64,000 nt of DNA from FEB-7 sp963698265 (GTDB lineage Bacteria > Pseudomonadota > Gammaproteobacteria > Burkholderiales > Usitatibacteraceae): the NCBI GenBank assembly GCA_963698265.1, contig CAVOQC010000004.1, positions 248,001 through 312,000 on the forward strand, written 5' to 3'. Under the pieces are notes generated by a model. That model ran no database searches. It saw only the letters and a program-made list of their open reading frames with translations, and was not told where the DNA came from. Within the stretch, counting starts at the first letter, position 1. Every line of letters begins with the position of its first letter. The translations under genes and the position numbers were made by a program. This document shows positions 8,485-17,650 of this stretch, piece by piece.

Positions 8485-8949
8485 ATGGAAGCCGATCGCG
8501 CCAGGGACGATGCGGCCTTCATGCGCGAGGCGCTCGTGCTCGCGGCCGCCGCGGCGCGCGAGGGTGAGGTCCCTGTCGGCGCGGTGGTCGTGAAGGACGG
8601 CGCGATCGTCGGCCGCGGGTCAAACCGCCCCATCGGCGCAAAGGACCCGACCGCGCATGCGGAGATCGTGGCCTTGCGCGAGGCCGCCGCCGCCCTGGGC
8701 AACTACCGCCTGAGCGGCTGCGAACTCTTCGTGACCCTCGAGCCCTGCGCGATGTGCGTCGGCGCGATGCTGCATGCCCGGATCGGGCGCGTGGTCTTCG
8801 GCGCGGCGGACCCGAAGACGGGCGCCTGCGGCGGCGCCGTGTCCCTGTCGTCGGAGGCGAAGCTGAACCACCAGACCGCTTTCGCGGGCGGCACGCTCGC
8901 CGGGGAGTGCGGCGCGCTCCTCAAGCGCTTCTTCGCCGAGCGTCGCTAG
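8485..8949 (+). CDS. tadA: tRNA-specific adenosine deaminase
   Basis: 154 residues. The zinc deaminase motifs are TAHAEIVALR (His and catalytic Glu) and EPCAMCVGAM (two Cys). Sequence after the second motif (RIGRVVFGAADPKTGACGGAVSL) is characteristic of TadA. It converts A34 to inosine in tRNA-Arg(ACG). The start is one base after the preceding stop, so co-expression with the PLP enzyme is likely although the functions do not seem related. Confidence 0.93.
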   Translation: MEADRARDDAAFMREALVLAAAAAREGEVPVGAVVVKDGAIVGRGSNRPIGAKDPTAHAEIVALREAAAALGNYRLSGCELFVTLEPCAMCVGAMLHARIGRVVFGAADPKTGACGGAVSLSSEAKLNHQTAFAGGTLAGECGALLKRFFAERR

Positions 8950-9007
8950 CCCGTCTGGACAGGGGCCCGGGTGTAGAATTTCGGGGCTTTCCTTCGCAGA
9001 ATCCCGA

Positions 9008-12000
9008 ATGCCAGATCCCCGTTTCGTCCACCTGCGCCTGCACACGGAGTACTCCATCGTGGACGGCATGGCGCGCGTCGACGATGCGGTCGAGGCAGCC
9101 GCCGTGGACGGGATGCCGGCGCTCGCGATCACCGACGCCGGCAATCTCTTCGGCGCCGTCAAGTTCTTCCTGGCGGCGCGCGCCAGGGGCGTGCAGCCGG
9201 TCATCGGCTGCGATCTCGCGATCACCAACGAGAAGAGCCGCGACCACCCGCACCGCGTGGTGGCGCTTTGCCGGGACCGGGCGGGATACCTGGCGATGTG
9301 CGACCTGATCACCCGTGCTTACGCGGAGAACCAGTGGCGCGGGCGGGCCGAAGTGCGCCGGGAATGGCTCAAGGGTGTGGCGGGGCTCATCGTCCTGTCG
9401 GGTGCCGCTTCGGGAGACGTGGGCTGCGCGCTCCTCGCGAACCAGGCGGCGCAGGCGGAAGCGCTCGCCCGGGCCTGGGCGGAGGATTTCCCCGGCGCCT
9501 ACTACCTCGAGGTGCAGCGCGCGGACCCCGCAAGGAACGAGCCGCAGGTGAGGGCGGCGGTGGCCCTGGCGGGGCGGCTGGGGCTTCCCGTCGTCGCAAC
9601 CCACCCGGTGCAGTTCGTGCGGCCCGAGGACTACATGGCGCACGAGACGCGCGTGTGCATCGCCCAGGGCTTCGTGCTCGGCGACCGGCGCCGGCCCCGC
9701 GACTTCAAGCCCTCCCAGTACTTCAAGTCGCAGGCGGAGATGGCGGAGCTCTTCGCCGACCTTCCCGAGGCGCTCGAGAACTCCGTGGAGATCGCGAGGC
9801 GGTGCACCTACGAGTTCTCCCTCGGCAAGACCCGGCTGCCGGATTTCCCGACGCCGGGCGGCGAGTCCGTGGAGCGGTACCTGCGCGCCGAGGCCCTGCG
9901 CGGGCTCGATGCGCAGCTCGCGGTGCTCTATCCGGACGAGGCGAAGCGTTCCTCGGAGCGCCCCCGCTATGTCGAGCGGCTCGACTACGAAGTGGCGACC
10001 ATCGTGCAGATGGGATTTCCGGGCTACTTCCTCATCGTGGCCGACTTCATCGGCTGGGCCAAGTCCCACGGCGTGCCGGTGGGTCCGGGGCGCGGTTCCG
10101 GCGCGGGGTCGCTGGTGGCGTTTTCGCTGGGCATCACGGGTCTCGACCCGCTGCGCTACGAACTGCTCTTCGAGCGCTTCCTCAACCCGGAGCGCGTGTC
10201 GATGCCCGACTTCGACATCGACTTCTGCCAGGAAGGCCGCGACCGGGTGATCGATTACGTGCGCGACAAGTACGGCGCGCAGTGCGTGTCGCAGATCGTG
10301 ACCTTCGGGACCATGGCCGCGAAGGCGGTGGTGCGCGACGTCGGGCGCGTGCTCGGCATGGGTTTCGGGGAAGTCGACCGGATCGCGAAGCTGATCCCTT
10401 TCGAGCTGGGCATCACGCTCGACAAGGCCATCGTGGCGGAGCCGCAGCTGAAGAGCCTCATCGAGGAGAACGAGGAGGTCGCCGAGCTCATGCGCCTGGC
10501 CAAGGCCCTGGAAGGGCTCACGCGCAACGTGGGCATGCACGCGGGCGGCGTCCTGATCGCGCCCGGAAAGCTCACCGACTTCACGCCGCTCTATTGCGCC
10601 GACGGCTCGGCCGCGTCGGTGAGCCAGTTCGACAAGGACGACGTGGAGAAGGCCGGGCTCGTGAAGTTCGACTTCCTGGGCCTCACGACGCTCACCCTCA
10701 TCGCCGAGAGCGAGCGCCACATCCGCGCCATGGGCCACCCCGACTTCGACATCCAGGCGATCCCCCTGGACGACCCGGCGACCTACAAGGTCTTCTCCTC
10801 GGGCAACACGGTCGCGATCTTCCAGTTCGAATCGCGCGGCATGCGCGACCTCATCATGAAGGCGCGCCCGGACCGCCTCGAGGACCTCATCGCCCTGAAC
10901 GCCCTCTACCGCCCGGGCCCGATGGACCTGATCGGCGAGTTCATCGACCGCAAGCACGGGCGGGCGCGCTGGGAATACCTGGATCCGAGGCTGAAGGACA
11001 TCCTCGAGCCCACTTACGGCGTCATGACCTACCAGGAGCACGTCATGACCATCGCCCAGGTGATCGGCGGCTACACCCTGGGCGGGGCCGACGTGCTGCG
11101 CCGGGCCATGGGCAAGAAGAAGGCCGAGGAGATGGCCGAGCAGCGCGAGATCTTCCTCAAGGGGGCGACGGAGCGCGGCCTCGAAGCGCGCAAGGCGAGC
11201 GTCCTCTTCGACCAGATGGAGAAGTTCGCGGGCTACGGGTTCAACAAGTCGCACTCGGCGGCGTACGCGCTCGTGGCCTACCAGACCGCCTACCTCAAGG
11301 CCCATTTCCCCGCCTCGTTCTGCGCGGCCAACCTTTCGGCAGTGATGAACGACACCGACAAGGTGCAGGTCGTCTTCGACGATGCGCGGCGAAACGGCCT
11401 CGTCGTGGCTCCGCCGGACGTGAACGAGGGCGGGTACCGTTTCACCCCCATGGATGCGAAGCACGTCCGCTACGGCCTGGGGGCGGTGAAGGGCACCGGC
11501 GAGCAGGCGATCGCCAACGTGGTCGCCGCGCGCGAGGCGGGCGGGCCGTTCCGCGACCTGGGCGACTTCTGCCGCCGCGTGGACCGCCGGGTGGTGAACC
11601 GCCGTGCCATGGAGGCGCTCATCAAGGCGGGCGCATTCGATTCCGTCGACCGCAACCGCGCCGGGATCCTCGCCTCGCTCGGTGCCGCGATCGAGGTCGC
11701 GGAAAAGGCCGAGCGTTTCGCGCAGCAGACGAGCCTCTTCGGCGGGGCGGAGGAGACGGCCGCGGAAGCCTTCGAGCTCATCCGCGTGCCGGAGTGGCCG
11801 GAGCGCGAGCGCCTGCTCGCCGAGAAGCAGAGCCTGGGTTTCTACCTGAGCGGTCATCCGTTCAGCGCGTGGAAGGACGAGATCCGCCGCGTGGCCCGCA
11901 CGCCGCTCGCGAGCCTGCAGCCCGCGGCCGAGCCGCAGATGGCCGCCGGGGTGATCTACGGCGTCGCGATGCGCAACTCGCGGCGCGGGCGCATGGCCGT

Positions 12001-12421
12001 GCTCACCCTGGACGACGGCAGCGCGCGCATCGAGGTCGTGGTCTACGGGGAGCTCTTCCACGAGAAGCGGGCGGTCATCCAGGAGGACCAGGTAGTCGTC
12101 GTGCAGGGCCGGGTTTCCCAGGACGACTTCTCGGGCGGGATCCGCTTCAATGCCGACAAGCTCATGGACCTGGCCGAGATACGCAGCCAGTACGCGAAGT
12201 TGATCCGGCTTTCCATCAACGGGCAGGCAGACTCGGCGAAGCTGCGTGCGCTCATCGCGCCGCACGCCGGCGGGAAGTGCGCCGTGGCGATCCGTTACCG
12301 CAATGCGCAGGGCGAATGCGACATCCGGCTGCCGGACGAATACCGGGTGAAGGTTTCGGCGCCGCTCCTGGCCGCGCTGTCGGAGTGGCTCACGGAGCGC
12401 AATGTCGAGGTCGTCTATTGA
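9008..12421 (+). CDS. dnaE: DNA polymerase III subunit alpha
   Basis: 1137 residues, normal for proteobacterial DnaE. It begins with a PHP domain (HLRLHTEYSIVDG), continues to the polymerase core with GPGRGSGAGSLVAFSLGIT and the catalytic aspartates in MPDFDIDFCQEGR (~residue 400), then LNALYRPGPM and GYGFNKSHSAAYA, a helix-hairpin-helix segment and a C-terminal OB fold (~residues 975-1060). This is the essential replicative polymerase, not the error-prone DnaE2. It stands 58 bases after tadA; downstream lies a repeat block and convergent genes. Confidence 0.98.
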   Translation: MPDPRFVHLRLHTEYSIVDGMARVDDAVEAAAVDGMPALAITDAGNLFGAVKFFLAARARGVQPVIGCDLAITNEKSRDHPHRVVALCRDRAGYLAMCDLITRAYAENQWRGRAEVRREWLKGVAGLIVLSGAASGDVGCALLANQAAQAEALARAWAEDFPGAYYLEVQRADPARNEPQVRAAVALAGRLGLPVVATHPVQFVRPEDYMAHETRVCIAQGFVLGDRRRPRDFKPSQYFKSQAEMAELFADLPEALENSVEIARRCTYEFSLGKTRLPDFPTPGGESVERYLRAEALRGLDAQLAVLYPDEAKRSSERPRYVERLDYEVATIVQMGFPGYFLIVADFIGWAKSHGVPVGPGRGSGAGSLVAFSLGITGLDPLRYELLFERFLNPERVSMPDFDIDFCQEGRDRVIDYVRDKYGAQCVSQIVTFGTMAAKAVVRDVGRVLGMGFGEVDRIAKLIPFELGITLDKAIVAEPQLKSLIEENEEVAELMRLAKALEGLTRNVGMHAGGVLIAPGKLTDFTPLYCADGSAASVSQFDKDDVEKAGLVKFDFLGLTTLTLIAESERHIRAMGHPDFDIQAIPLDDPATYKVFSSGNTVAIFQFESRGMRDLIMKARPDRLEDLIALNALYRPGPMDLIGEFIDRKHGRARWEYLDPRLKDILEPTYGVMTYQEHVMTIAQVIGGYTLGGADVLRRAMGKKKAEEMAEQREIFLKGATERGLEARKASVLFDQMEKFAGYGFNKSHSAAYALVAYQTAYLKAHFPASFCAANLSAVMNDTDKVQVVFDDARRNGLVVAPPDVNEGGYRFTPMDAKHVRYGLGAVKGTGEQAIANVVAAREAGGPFRDLGDFCRRVDRRVVNRRAMEALIKAGAFDSVDRNRAGILASLGAAIEVAEKAERFAQQTSLFGGAEETAAEAFELIRVPEWPERERLLAEKQSLGFYLSGHPFSAWKDEIRRVARTPLASLQPAAEPQMAAGVIYGVAMRNSRRGRMAVLTLDDGSARIEVVVYGELFHEKRAVIQEDQVVVVQGRVSQDDFSGGIRFNADKLMDLAEIRSQYAKLIRLSINGQADSAKLRALIAPHAGGKCAVAIRYRNAQGECDIRLPDEYRVKVSAPLLAALSEWLTERNVEVVY

Positions 12422-12444
12422 GGAGGCGTTCCCGCGACGGCAGG

Positions 12445-12690
12445 CAGCGGGAACGCCGTACGACCGGACGCACGATGCACTCGCGCCCGATTGAAACCGG
12501 TGATTGCGCCGGTCAACGTCGGCGGGCAGCGGGATCGCCGTACGGCCGGACGCATGATGCAACTGCGCCCGACTGAATCCGGTGAATGCGCCGGTCAACG
12601 TCGGCCGGCAACGGAAACGCCGCTTGAGCACATGGGGAAGGCACCAGCAACCGTGTGACTCCGGTGATGGCACCGGCGGGCCGTCACTCC
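12445..12690. repeat. three tandem 82-bp units with internal hairpins
   Basis: Units start at 12445, 12527 and 12609, each at the same CAGCGGG-like position, giving an exact 82-base period. Units 1 and 2 are close copies; unit 3 is diverged but keeps the phase. Each has a small dyad near its end: ACCGG/CCGGT in unit 1, CCGG/CCGG in unit 2 and CCGGTG/CACCGG in unit 3. The block fills the gap between convergent dnaE and acyP, and unit 3 runs slightly into the acyP 3' end. Confidence 0.8.
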
Positions 12691-12965
12691 GTGGGACGGG
12701 ATTCGAAATCCGCGAAGGCGCCGCTTTCTTCCGCGACCTCGACTTTCGAGACGCGTGCCGAAGGCGGCCCGTGGCGCGACCAGGCGAGCAGTTGCTCGAC
12801 GGCCGCGGCCGGCCCCGCCACGACTGCCTCCACCGTGCCGTCTCGCCGGTTGCGCACCCAGCCGGCGAGGCCCAGGCGAAGCGCCTCGTGCTGGAGCGAG
12901 TAGCGGAACCCCACGCCCTGCACGACGCCGTGAATGCGAAGCCGCCGGCAGGCCGGCTCACTCAT
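12684..12965 (-). CDS. acyP: acylphosphatase
   Basis: 93 residues from the ATG at 12965; an upstream in-frame extension is ignored because homology starts at RRLRIHGVVQGVGFRYS. GVVQGVGFR carries the phosphate-binding loop and catalytic Arg, and GWVRNRRDGTVEAVVAG the catalytic Asn. It hydrolyses the carboxyl-phosphate bond of acyl phosphates. The start overlaps the end of the GGQ gene by eight bases. Its last codons lie in the third unit of the tandem repeat, which suggests the C-terminus (SGAFADFESRPTE) has been shaped by the repeat. Confidence 0.93.
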   Translation of the reverse strand: MSEPACRRLRIHGVVQGVGFRYSLQHEALRLGLAGWVRNRRDGTVEAVVAGPAAAVEQLLAWSRHGPPSARVSKVEVAEESGAFADFESRPTE

Positions 12966-13332
12966 CGCCACCCACCCGGCCGCGGCTGCGCTTGGTGACG
13001 CCGCGCAGCTTCTTCGCCCCGATGCGCCGCTCGCGCGATCCCCGCGTGGGCTTGGTCGCGACACGCTTCTTCGGGACGTGATTCAGGCGCACGAGCCGCC
13101 CGGCAAGGCGCTCGAAGGCGATGTCTCGGTTGCGGTGCTGCGAGGAGGAATCCTGCGCGATCACCACGACGCCCGACGGCGGGTGCGTGAGCCGGAGCGC
13201 CGACTCGGTGCGGTTCACGTGCTGCCCGCCCGGGCCGCTCGCGCGGAAGACCTCGACCACCACCTCGCGCTCGAGCGTGGCGCGGTCCGTGGCGTAGGGC
13301 GGTGGGGCGAGGGGAACCCTTCTCGTGGCCAT
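12958..13332 (-). CDS. RF-1 domain (GGQ) release-factor-like protein
   Basis: 124 residues. SGPGGQHVNRTESALRLTHPPSG contains the GGQ peptidyl-hydrolysis motif, followed by SSQHRNRDIAFERL and a very basic tail (KKRVATKPTRGSRERRIGAKKLRG) that would enter the ribosome. It lacks a codon-recognition domain. ArfB/YaeJ and the mtRF-R/C12orf65-like group share this plan and rescue stalled ribosomes; the sequence does not settle which it belongs to. It overlaps acyP and lies 109 bases downstream of metG on the same strand. Confidence 0.85.
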   Translation of the reverse strand: MATRRVPLAPPPYATDRATLEREVVVEVFRASGPGGQHVNRTESALRLTHPPSGVVVIAQDSSSQHRNRDIAFERLAGRLVRLNHVPKKRVATKPTRGSRERRIGAKKLRGVTKRSRGRVGGDE

Positions 13333-13441
13333 GGTCGATTGCAGGTCCGGCGTTCATTGAACTCCCGGCCGATGATCGGCGACCGGTTCACGATCGCAGC
13401 GTTCGCCAGGCGGCTTTCCGGGCGCCCGATCCATCGGACGC

Positions 13442-15583
13442 CTATTTGATGCGCATGCCCGGCGTCGCGCCCGCGTCGGGCGACAGGAGGTAGATGGAAC
13501 TGCCGTCGCCGGAGGCGAGCACCATCCCCTGCGACTCGCCGAAGCGCATCTTCCGGGGCGCGAGGTTCGCGACCATCACCGTAAGGCGCCCGACGAGGTC
13601 CTTGGGGGTGTAGGCCGAGCGGATGCCGGCGAACACGGTCCGCGTCTCCTGCCCGATGTCGAGCGTCAACTTGAGGAGCTTGTCGGCGTCCGGGACCAGT
13701 TCCGCGTCGACGATGCGCGCCACGCGCAGGTCGATCTTGCCGAAATCGTCGATGGAGATCGTCTCGCCCACGGGCGGGATGGGCGCGGGCCGTGGCGGCT
13801 CGACGGGCTCCAGCCGGAACTCGGGCGCCTCCGCGGCGGCGGGCTTCGCGGCCTCGGGCTTCGATTCGGACGCGGGCTCGAGCAGCTGCTCGATCTGCTT
13901 CGGGTCAATGCGCGACAGCAGGTGCTTGTAGGGCTGCACCGTGTGCCCCGGCTTGAGGGCGCTGGCGACGTCCTCCCAGGTCATCGGCTTGGCCAGTCCG
14001 AGGAAGGCCTCGACGTCCTCGGCCACCCGCGGCAGCACGGGCTTCAGGTAGATGGTGAGGATGCGGAAGAGCTCCAGGTAGAGGGTGCAGAACCACTGCA
14101 GGGCGGCTTCCTGGCCGGGCTCCTTGGCGATCTCCCAGGGCTTCTGCTCGTCGACGTACTGGTTCACCCGGTCGGCGAGGAACATCACCTGCCGGATCGC
14201 CTTGCTGAACTCTCGGGCGTCGTAGTCGGCAGCGATCTGGTCGGCGAAGCTCCTGACCTCGAAGAGGATCGCGGGCACCTGCTCCTCGTTGTCGGGCACC
14301 GGGGCGGCGACGCTGCCGCGCAGCTTGTACTTCAACTCCCGGCCGGCGGAGAGCGCCTCGTCCGAGAGCTTGCCGGCGAAGCGTTTCGAGATGAACCCGG
14401 CCGCGCGGCTCGCGATGTTCACGTACTTGCCCACCAGGTCGGAATTCACCCGCGCGAGGAAGTCGTCCGGGTTGAAGTCGAAGTCCTCGACGCGGGCGTT
14501 CAGCTTCGCGCCGAGGTAGTAGCGCAGCCACTCCGGGTTCAGGCCCAGGTCCGCGTACTTCTGCGGGCTCACGGTCACGCCGCGGGACTTCGACATCTTC
14601 TCGCCCGAGAGGGTGATGAAGCCGTGCACGAAGACGTTGTCGGGGATCTTCCGGCCGGCGAACTTGAGCATGGCGGGCCAGAAGAGCGTGTGGAAGTAGA
14701 TGATGTCCTTGCCGATGAAGTGGATTTGCTCCACCTTGGGGTCGGCCACGTACTTGGCGAAGTCGAGCCCCTTGCGGTCCAGGAAGCTCTTGAGCGAGGC
14801 GAGGTAGCCGATCGGAGCGTCGAGCCACACGTAGAAGTATTTGCCCTTGGCTCCGGGGATCTCGATTCCGAAGTAGGGCGCGTCCCGGGTGATGTCCCAG
14901 TCGTTGAGCCCCCCGTCGAGCCACTCGCGCACCTTGTTGGCGACCTCGGGCTGGAGCTTGCCGTCCTGCGTCCAGGCCTTGAGGAACTCCACGCAGCGCG
15001 GATCGGACAGGCGGAAGAAGAAGTGATCCGACTTCTTCATCACCGGCGTGGCGCCGGTCAGCGCGGAGGTGGGGTTCTTCAGGTCGGTCGGCGTGTAGAC
15101 GGCCCCGCAGGACTCGCAGGAATCGCCGTACTGGTCCTTGGTGCCGCACTTAGGGCACTCGCCCTTGATGTAGCGGTCGGGCAGGAACATGCCTTTCACC
15201 GGGTCGAAGAACTGCTCGATCGTCTTCGAGGCGATGAACCCGGCTTCGCGCAGCGCCGCGAAGATCTCGCCGGCGAGCGCGCGGTTCTCCTCCGAGTGCG
15301 TGGTGTGGAAGTGGTCGAAACTGATGCCGAAGCGCGCCAGGTCGCGCTTGTGGGATTCGGCCACGCGGCCGATCAGCTCCTCGGGGGTGATGCCCTCGGC
15401 CTCGGCCTTGAGCATGATCGGCGCCCCGTGGGTGTCGTCCGCGCACACGAAGTGCACCTTGTGCCCCTGCAGCCGCTGGAAGCGCACCCAGATGTCGGCC
15501 TGGGTGTACTCCATGATGTGCCCGATGTGGAACGGGGCGTTGGCGTAGGGGAGCGCCGTGGTGACGAAAAGCTTGCGGGGCAT
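13442..15583 (-). CDS. metG: methionyl-tRNA synthetase
   Basis: 713 residues. HIGH is at residues 19-22 (PFHIGHIMEY), a zinc knuckle is CPKCGTKDQYGDSCESC, and KMSKS is near residue 330 (SGEKMSKSRG). An anticodon-binding helical domain follows. After an Ala/Pro/Glu linker a C-terminal EMAP/Trbp111 tRNA-binding domain (IDDFGKIDLRVARIVDAE) completes the long dimeric form. It charges initiator and elongator tRNA-Met. It is transcribed away from apbC across a 174-base divergent promoter region. Confidence 0.98.
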   Translation of the reverse strand: MPRKLFVTTALPYANAPFHIGHIMEYTQADIWVRFQRLQGHKVHFVCADDTHGAPIMLKAEAEGITPEELIGRVAESHKRDLARFGISFDHFHTTHSEENRALAGEIFAALREAGFIASKTIEQFFDPVKGMFLPDRYIKGECPKCGTKDQYGDSCESCGAVYTPTDLKNPTSALTGATPVMKKSDHFFFRLSDPRCVEFLKAWTQDGKLQPEVANKVREWLDGGLNDWDITRDAPYFGIEIPGAKGKYFYVWLDAPIGYLASLKSFLDRKGLDFAKYVADPKVEQIHFIGKDIIYFHTLFWPAMLKFAGRKIPDNVFVHGFITLSGEKMSKSRGVTVSPQKYADLGLNPEWLRYYLGAKLNARVEDFDFNPDDFLARVNSDLVGKYVNIASRAAGFISKRFAGKLSDEALSAGRELKYKLRGSVAAPVPDNEEQVPAILFEVRSFADQIAADYDAREFSKAIRQVMFLADRVNQYVDEQKPWEIAKEPGQEAALQWFCTLYLELFRILTIYLKPVLPRVAEDVEAFLGLAKPMTWEDVASALKPGHTVQPYKHLLSRIDPKQIEQLLEPASESKPEAAKPAAAEAPEFRLEPVEPPRPAPIPPVGETISIDDFGKIDLRVARIVDAELVPDADKLLKLTLDIGQETRTVFAGIRSAYTPKDLVGRLTVMVANLAPRKMRFGESQGMVLASGDGSSIYLLSPDAGATPGMRIK

Positions 15584-15681
15584 GGAGCCGGGTGGCGAGC
15601 CTAAGGTGGTTGACGGACGGCTCGGGCCGCCGCGCTTCGCGGCGGCGAGTGCATGAATTCGGTGCGATAGGGGTCAACGCG

Positions 15682-15690
15682 ATTGTAGCA
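15682..15690 (-). promoter_or_regulatory. candidate extended -10 promoter of metG
   Basis: On the minus strand the bases read TGC-TACAAT, an extended -10 element, in a locally AT-rich island about 100 bases upstream of the metG ATG. No good -35 hexamer is visible, which is usual for extended -10 promoters. On the plus strand TAGAAT (15699-15704) could serve apbC, but lacks a convincing -35. Confidence 0.4.
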
Positions 15691-15757
15691 AATTGCTTTA
15701 GAATTGCGCGCTTCCCTCCCGCTTCCGCGTTCGCCCCGCGAACGCCGCTCCCCAGCC

Positions 15758-16846
15758 ATGGCAATCACCGACAAGGACGTCCTCGCAGCACTTTCCGAAC
15801 TCGTCGATCCGGTCACCGGACGCAACTACGTCGAGGCCCGGTGCGTGAAGAACGTGAAGGTCGACGGCGGCAAGGTCTCGCTCGACATCATCCTGGGCTA
15901 CCCCGCCCGGGGGGTGCTCGAGCAGGTGCGCGCCCAGGTGAGTGACCGGCTCAAGGCGATGCCGGGCGTGGAGGGCGCGAGCGTCAACGTCTCTTCCAAA
16001 ATCGTCTCGCACGCGGTGCAGCGGGGCGTGAAGCTGGTTCCCGGCATCAAGAACATCATCGCGGTGGCCTCCGGCAAGGGCGGCGTGGGCAAGAGCACGA
16101 CCGCGGTCAACCTCGCGCTCGCGCTGGCGGCCGAGGGGGCGACGGTCGGCATGCTCGACGCCGACATCTACGGGCCCTCCCAGCCCACGATGCTGGGGGT
16201 GACCGGGCGGCCGACCTCGGTCGACGGCAAGTCTATGGAGCCGATGGAAGGGCACGGCATCCAGGCGATGAGCGTGGGCTTCCTCATCGAGGCCGATACC
16301 CCCATGGTCTGGCGCGGACCGATGGTCACGCAGGCCCTCGAGCAGTTGCTCACGGAAACGCGCTGGCGGGATCTCGACTACCTCGTGGTGGACCTGCCGC
16401 CGGGCACGGGCGACATCCAGCTCACGCTCGCCCAGAAGGTGCCGGTGACGGGGGCGGTGATCGTCACCACGCCCCAGGACATCGCCCTCATCGACGCTCG
16501 AAAGGGCCTCAAGATGTTCGAGAAGGTGGGCGTGCCCATCCTCGGCATCGTCGAGAACATGGCGACACACGTGTGCTCGAAGTGCGGCCACGCCGAGCAC
16601 ATCTTCGGCCAGGGCGGCGGCGAGCGGATGTGCAAGGACTTCGACGTGGAGTTCCTGGGGGCGCTGCCGCTCGACATCACCATCCGCGAGCAGGCCGACA
16701 GCGGCAAGCCCAGCGTGGTGACCGACCCCGACGGACGGATCTCCGGGATCTACCGCGACATCGCCCGCAAGGTGGCCGCGCGCATCGCCCGGCAGGCGGA
16801 GGACCGCACCGCGATCTTCCCGAAGATCGTCGTGCAGAACACGTGA
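15758..16846 (+). CDS. apbC: Mrp/ApbC iron-sulfur cluster carrier P-loop ATPase
   Basis: 362 residues from the ATG of MAITDKDVLAAL; upstream codons have no homology. An N-terminal MIP18-like (DUF59) domain (~1-85) precedes the deviant Walker A SGKGGVGKSTTAVNLA (~residue 105). Later come DADIYGPSQPTMLG, VDLPPGTGDIQLTL and the cluster-binding CSKCGH (CxxC, ~residue 272). It delivers Fe-S clusters to apo-enzymes. It lies divergent to metG and upstream of dcd, a gene order common in Betaproteobacteria as I recall it. Confidence 0.96.
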   Translation: MAITDKDVLAALSELVDPVTGRNYVEARCVKNVKVDGGKVSLDIILGYPARGVLEQVRAQVSDRLKAMPGVEGASVNVSSKIVSHAVQRGVKLVPGIKNIIAVASGKGGVGKSTTAVNLALALAAEGATVGMLDADIYGPSQPTMLGVTGRPTSVDGKSMEPMEGHGIQAMSVGFLIEADTPMVWRGPMVTQALEQLLTETRWRDLDYLVVDLPPGTGDIQLTLAQKVPVTGAVIVTTPQDIALIDARKGLKMFEKVGVPILGIVENMATHVCSKCGHAEHIFGQGGGERMCKDFDVEFLGALPLDITIREQADSGKPSVVTDPDGRISGIYRDIARKVAARIARQAEDRTAIFPKIVVQNT

Positions 16847-16874
16847 TCACCGGCTATTGAAAGGGCATCGGGGT

Positions 16875-16894
16875 GATCGTTCGAGCGGACGATC
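16875..16894 (+). terminator. stem-loop between apbC and dcd
   Basis: GATCGT (16875-16880) pairs with ACGATC (16889-16894) around an 8-base loop. There is no T-run after it, so it could modulate read-through or mRNA stability rather than end transcription. Confidence 0.35.
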
Positions 16895-16924
16895 GGCGCC
16901 GCTCAACTCCGTGAGCAAGAGACC

Positions 16925-17491
16925 ATGAGCATCAAGAGCGACAAGTGGATCCGGCGCATGGCGGCGGCGCACGGCCTGATCGAGCCCTTCGAGCCCGGGC
17001 AGGTGCGGGAGGTCGACGGCAAGAGGATCGTCTCCTACGGCACCTCGAGCTACGGCTACGACATCCGCTGCTCGCGGGAATTCAAGATCTTCACGAACAT
17101 CAACGCCACCATCGTCGACCCGAAGAACTTCGACGAGAAGTCCTTCGTGAACTTCGAGGGCGACGTGTGCATCATCCCGCCGAACTCCTTCGCGCTGGCG
17201 CGCACCGTGGAGTATTTCCGGATCCCGCGCAGCATCCTCACCGTCTGCCTCGGCAAGTCGACCTACGCGCGCTGCGGGATCATCGTGAACGTGACCCCTT
17301 TCGAGCCCGAGTGGGAGGGGTATGTGACGCTGGAATTCTCCAACACGACGCCGCTTCCCGCCAAGATCTACGCCGGCGAGGGCTGCGCGCAGGTGATCTT
17401 CTTCGAGTCCGACGAGGTCTGCGAAACCTCCTACCGCGACCGCGGCGGCAAGTACCAGGGCCAGCTCGGCGTCACCCTGCCGAAGATGTGA
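16925..17491 (+). CDS. dcd: dCTP deaminase
   Basis: 188 residues, the usual length. Key stretches are SYGTSSYGYDIRCS, LGKSTYARCGI (nucleotide binding) and TPFEPEWEGYVTLEFSN, which holds the catalytic Glu. The C-terminal YQGQLGVTLP closes over the triphosphate. It makes dUTP for thymidylate synthesis. It follows apbC by 78 bases on the same strand. Confidence 0.97.
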   Translation: MSIKSDKWIRRMAAAHGLIEPFEPGQVREVDGKRIVSYGTSSYGYDIRCSREFKIFTNINATIVDPKNFDEKSFVNFEGDVCIIPPNSFALARTVEYFRIPRSILTVCLGKSTYARCGIIVNVTPFEPEWEGYVTLEFSNTTPLPAKIYAGEGCAQVIFFESDEVCETSYRDRGGKYQGQLGVTLPKM

Positions 17492-17546
17492 GCGCGGAGG
17501 GCGCGCATGCCCCTTCGGGCCAACGGCAGGCGCGGCCGCAGAAAAC

Positions 17547-17577
17547 TTGCGGCGCGCGCCGGGATTTGCCCTATACT
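17547..17577 (+). promoter_or_regulatory. promoter of the decarboxylase operon
   Basis: TATACT (17572-17577) is a strong -10. TTGCGG (17547-17552) is a partial -35 at a long 19-base spacing. Transcription would begin near 17584 and give a ~165-base leader with the hairpins and short ORF described next. Confidence 0.55.
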
Positions 17578-17591
17578 TCGCGCATTTTTCG

Positions 17592-17627
17592 CCCCCGGCA
17601 CGGCCGGGGGCAGGCAACCGCCCCCGG
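17592..17627 (+). promoter_or_regulatory. leader RNA with two mutually exclusive hairpins
   Basis: Three 7-base blocks lie in series: CCCCCGG (17592-17598), CCGGGGG (17604-17610) and CCCCCGG (17621-17627). The middle block can pair perfectly with either neighbour but not both. If the first pairing forms, the third block is free to pair with GGGG at 17630-17633, just before the AAGGAGG ribosome site of the short ORF. That layout could switch access to the ribosome site. Pairing potential is directly visible; the regulatory role is inference. Confidence 0.5.
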
Positions 17628-17650
17628 ACGGGGAGCCGAAGGAGGTCATC

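Noticed and set aside
12445..12690. CRISPR array
   Set aside because: The 82-bp units repeat over their whole length without unique spacers, there are only three, and no cas gene is present.
8921..12961. 1346-codon minus-strand frame antisense to dnaE
   Set aside because: Antisense shadow. The plus strand encodes intact DnaE; the minus frame shows no family motif and crosses the tandem repeat.
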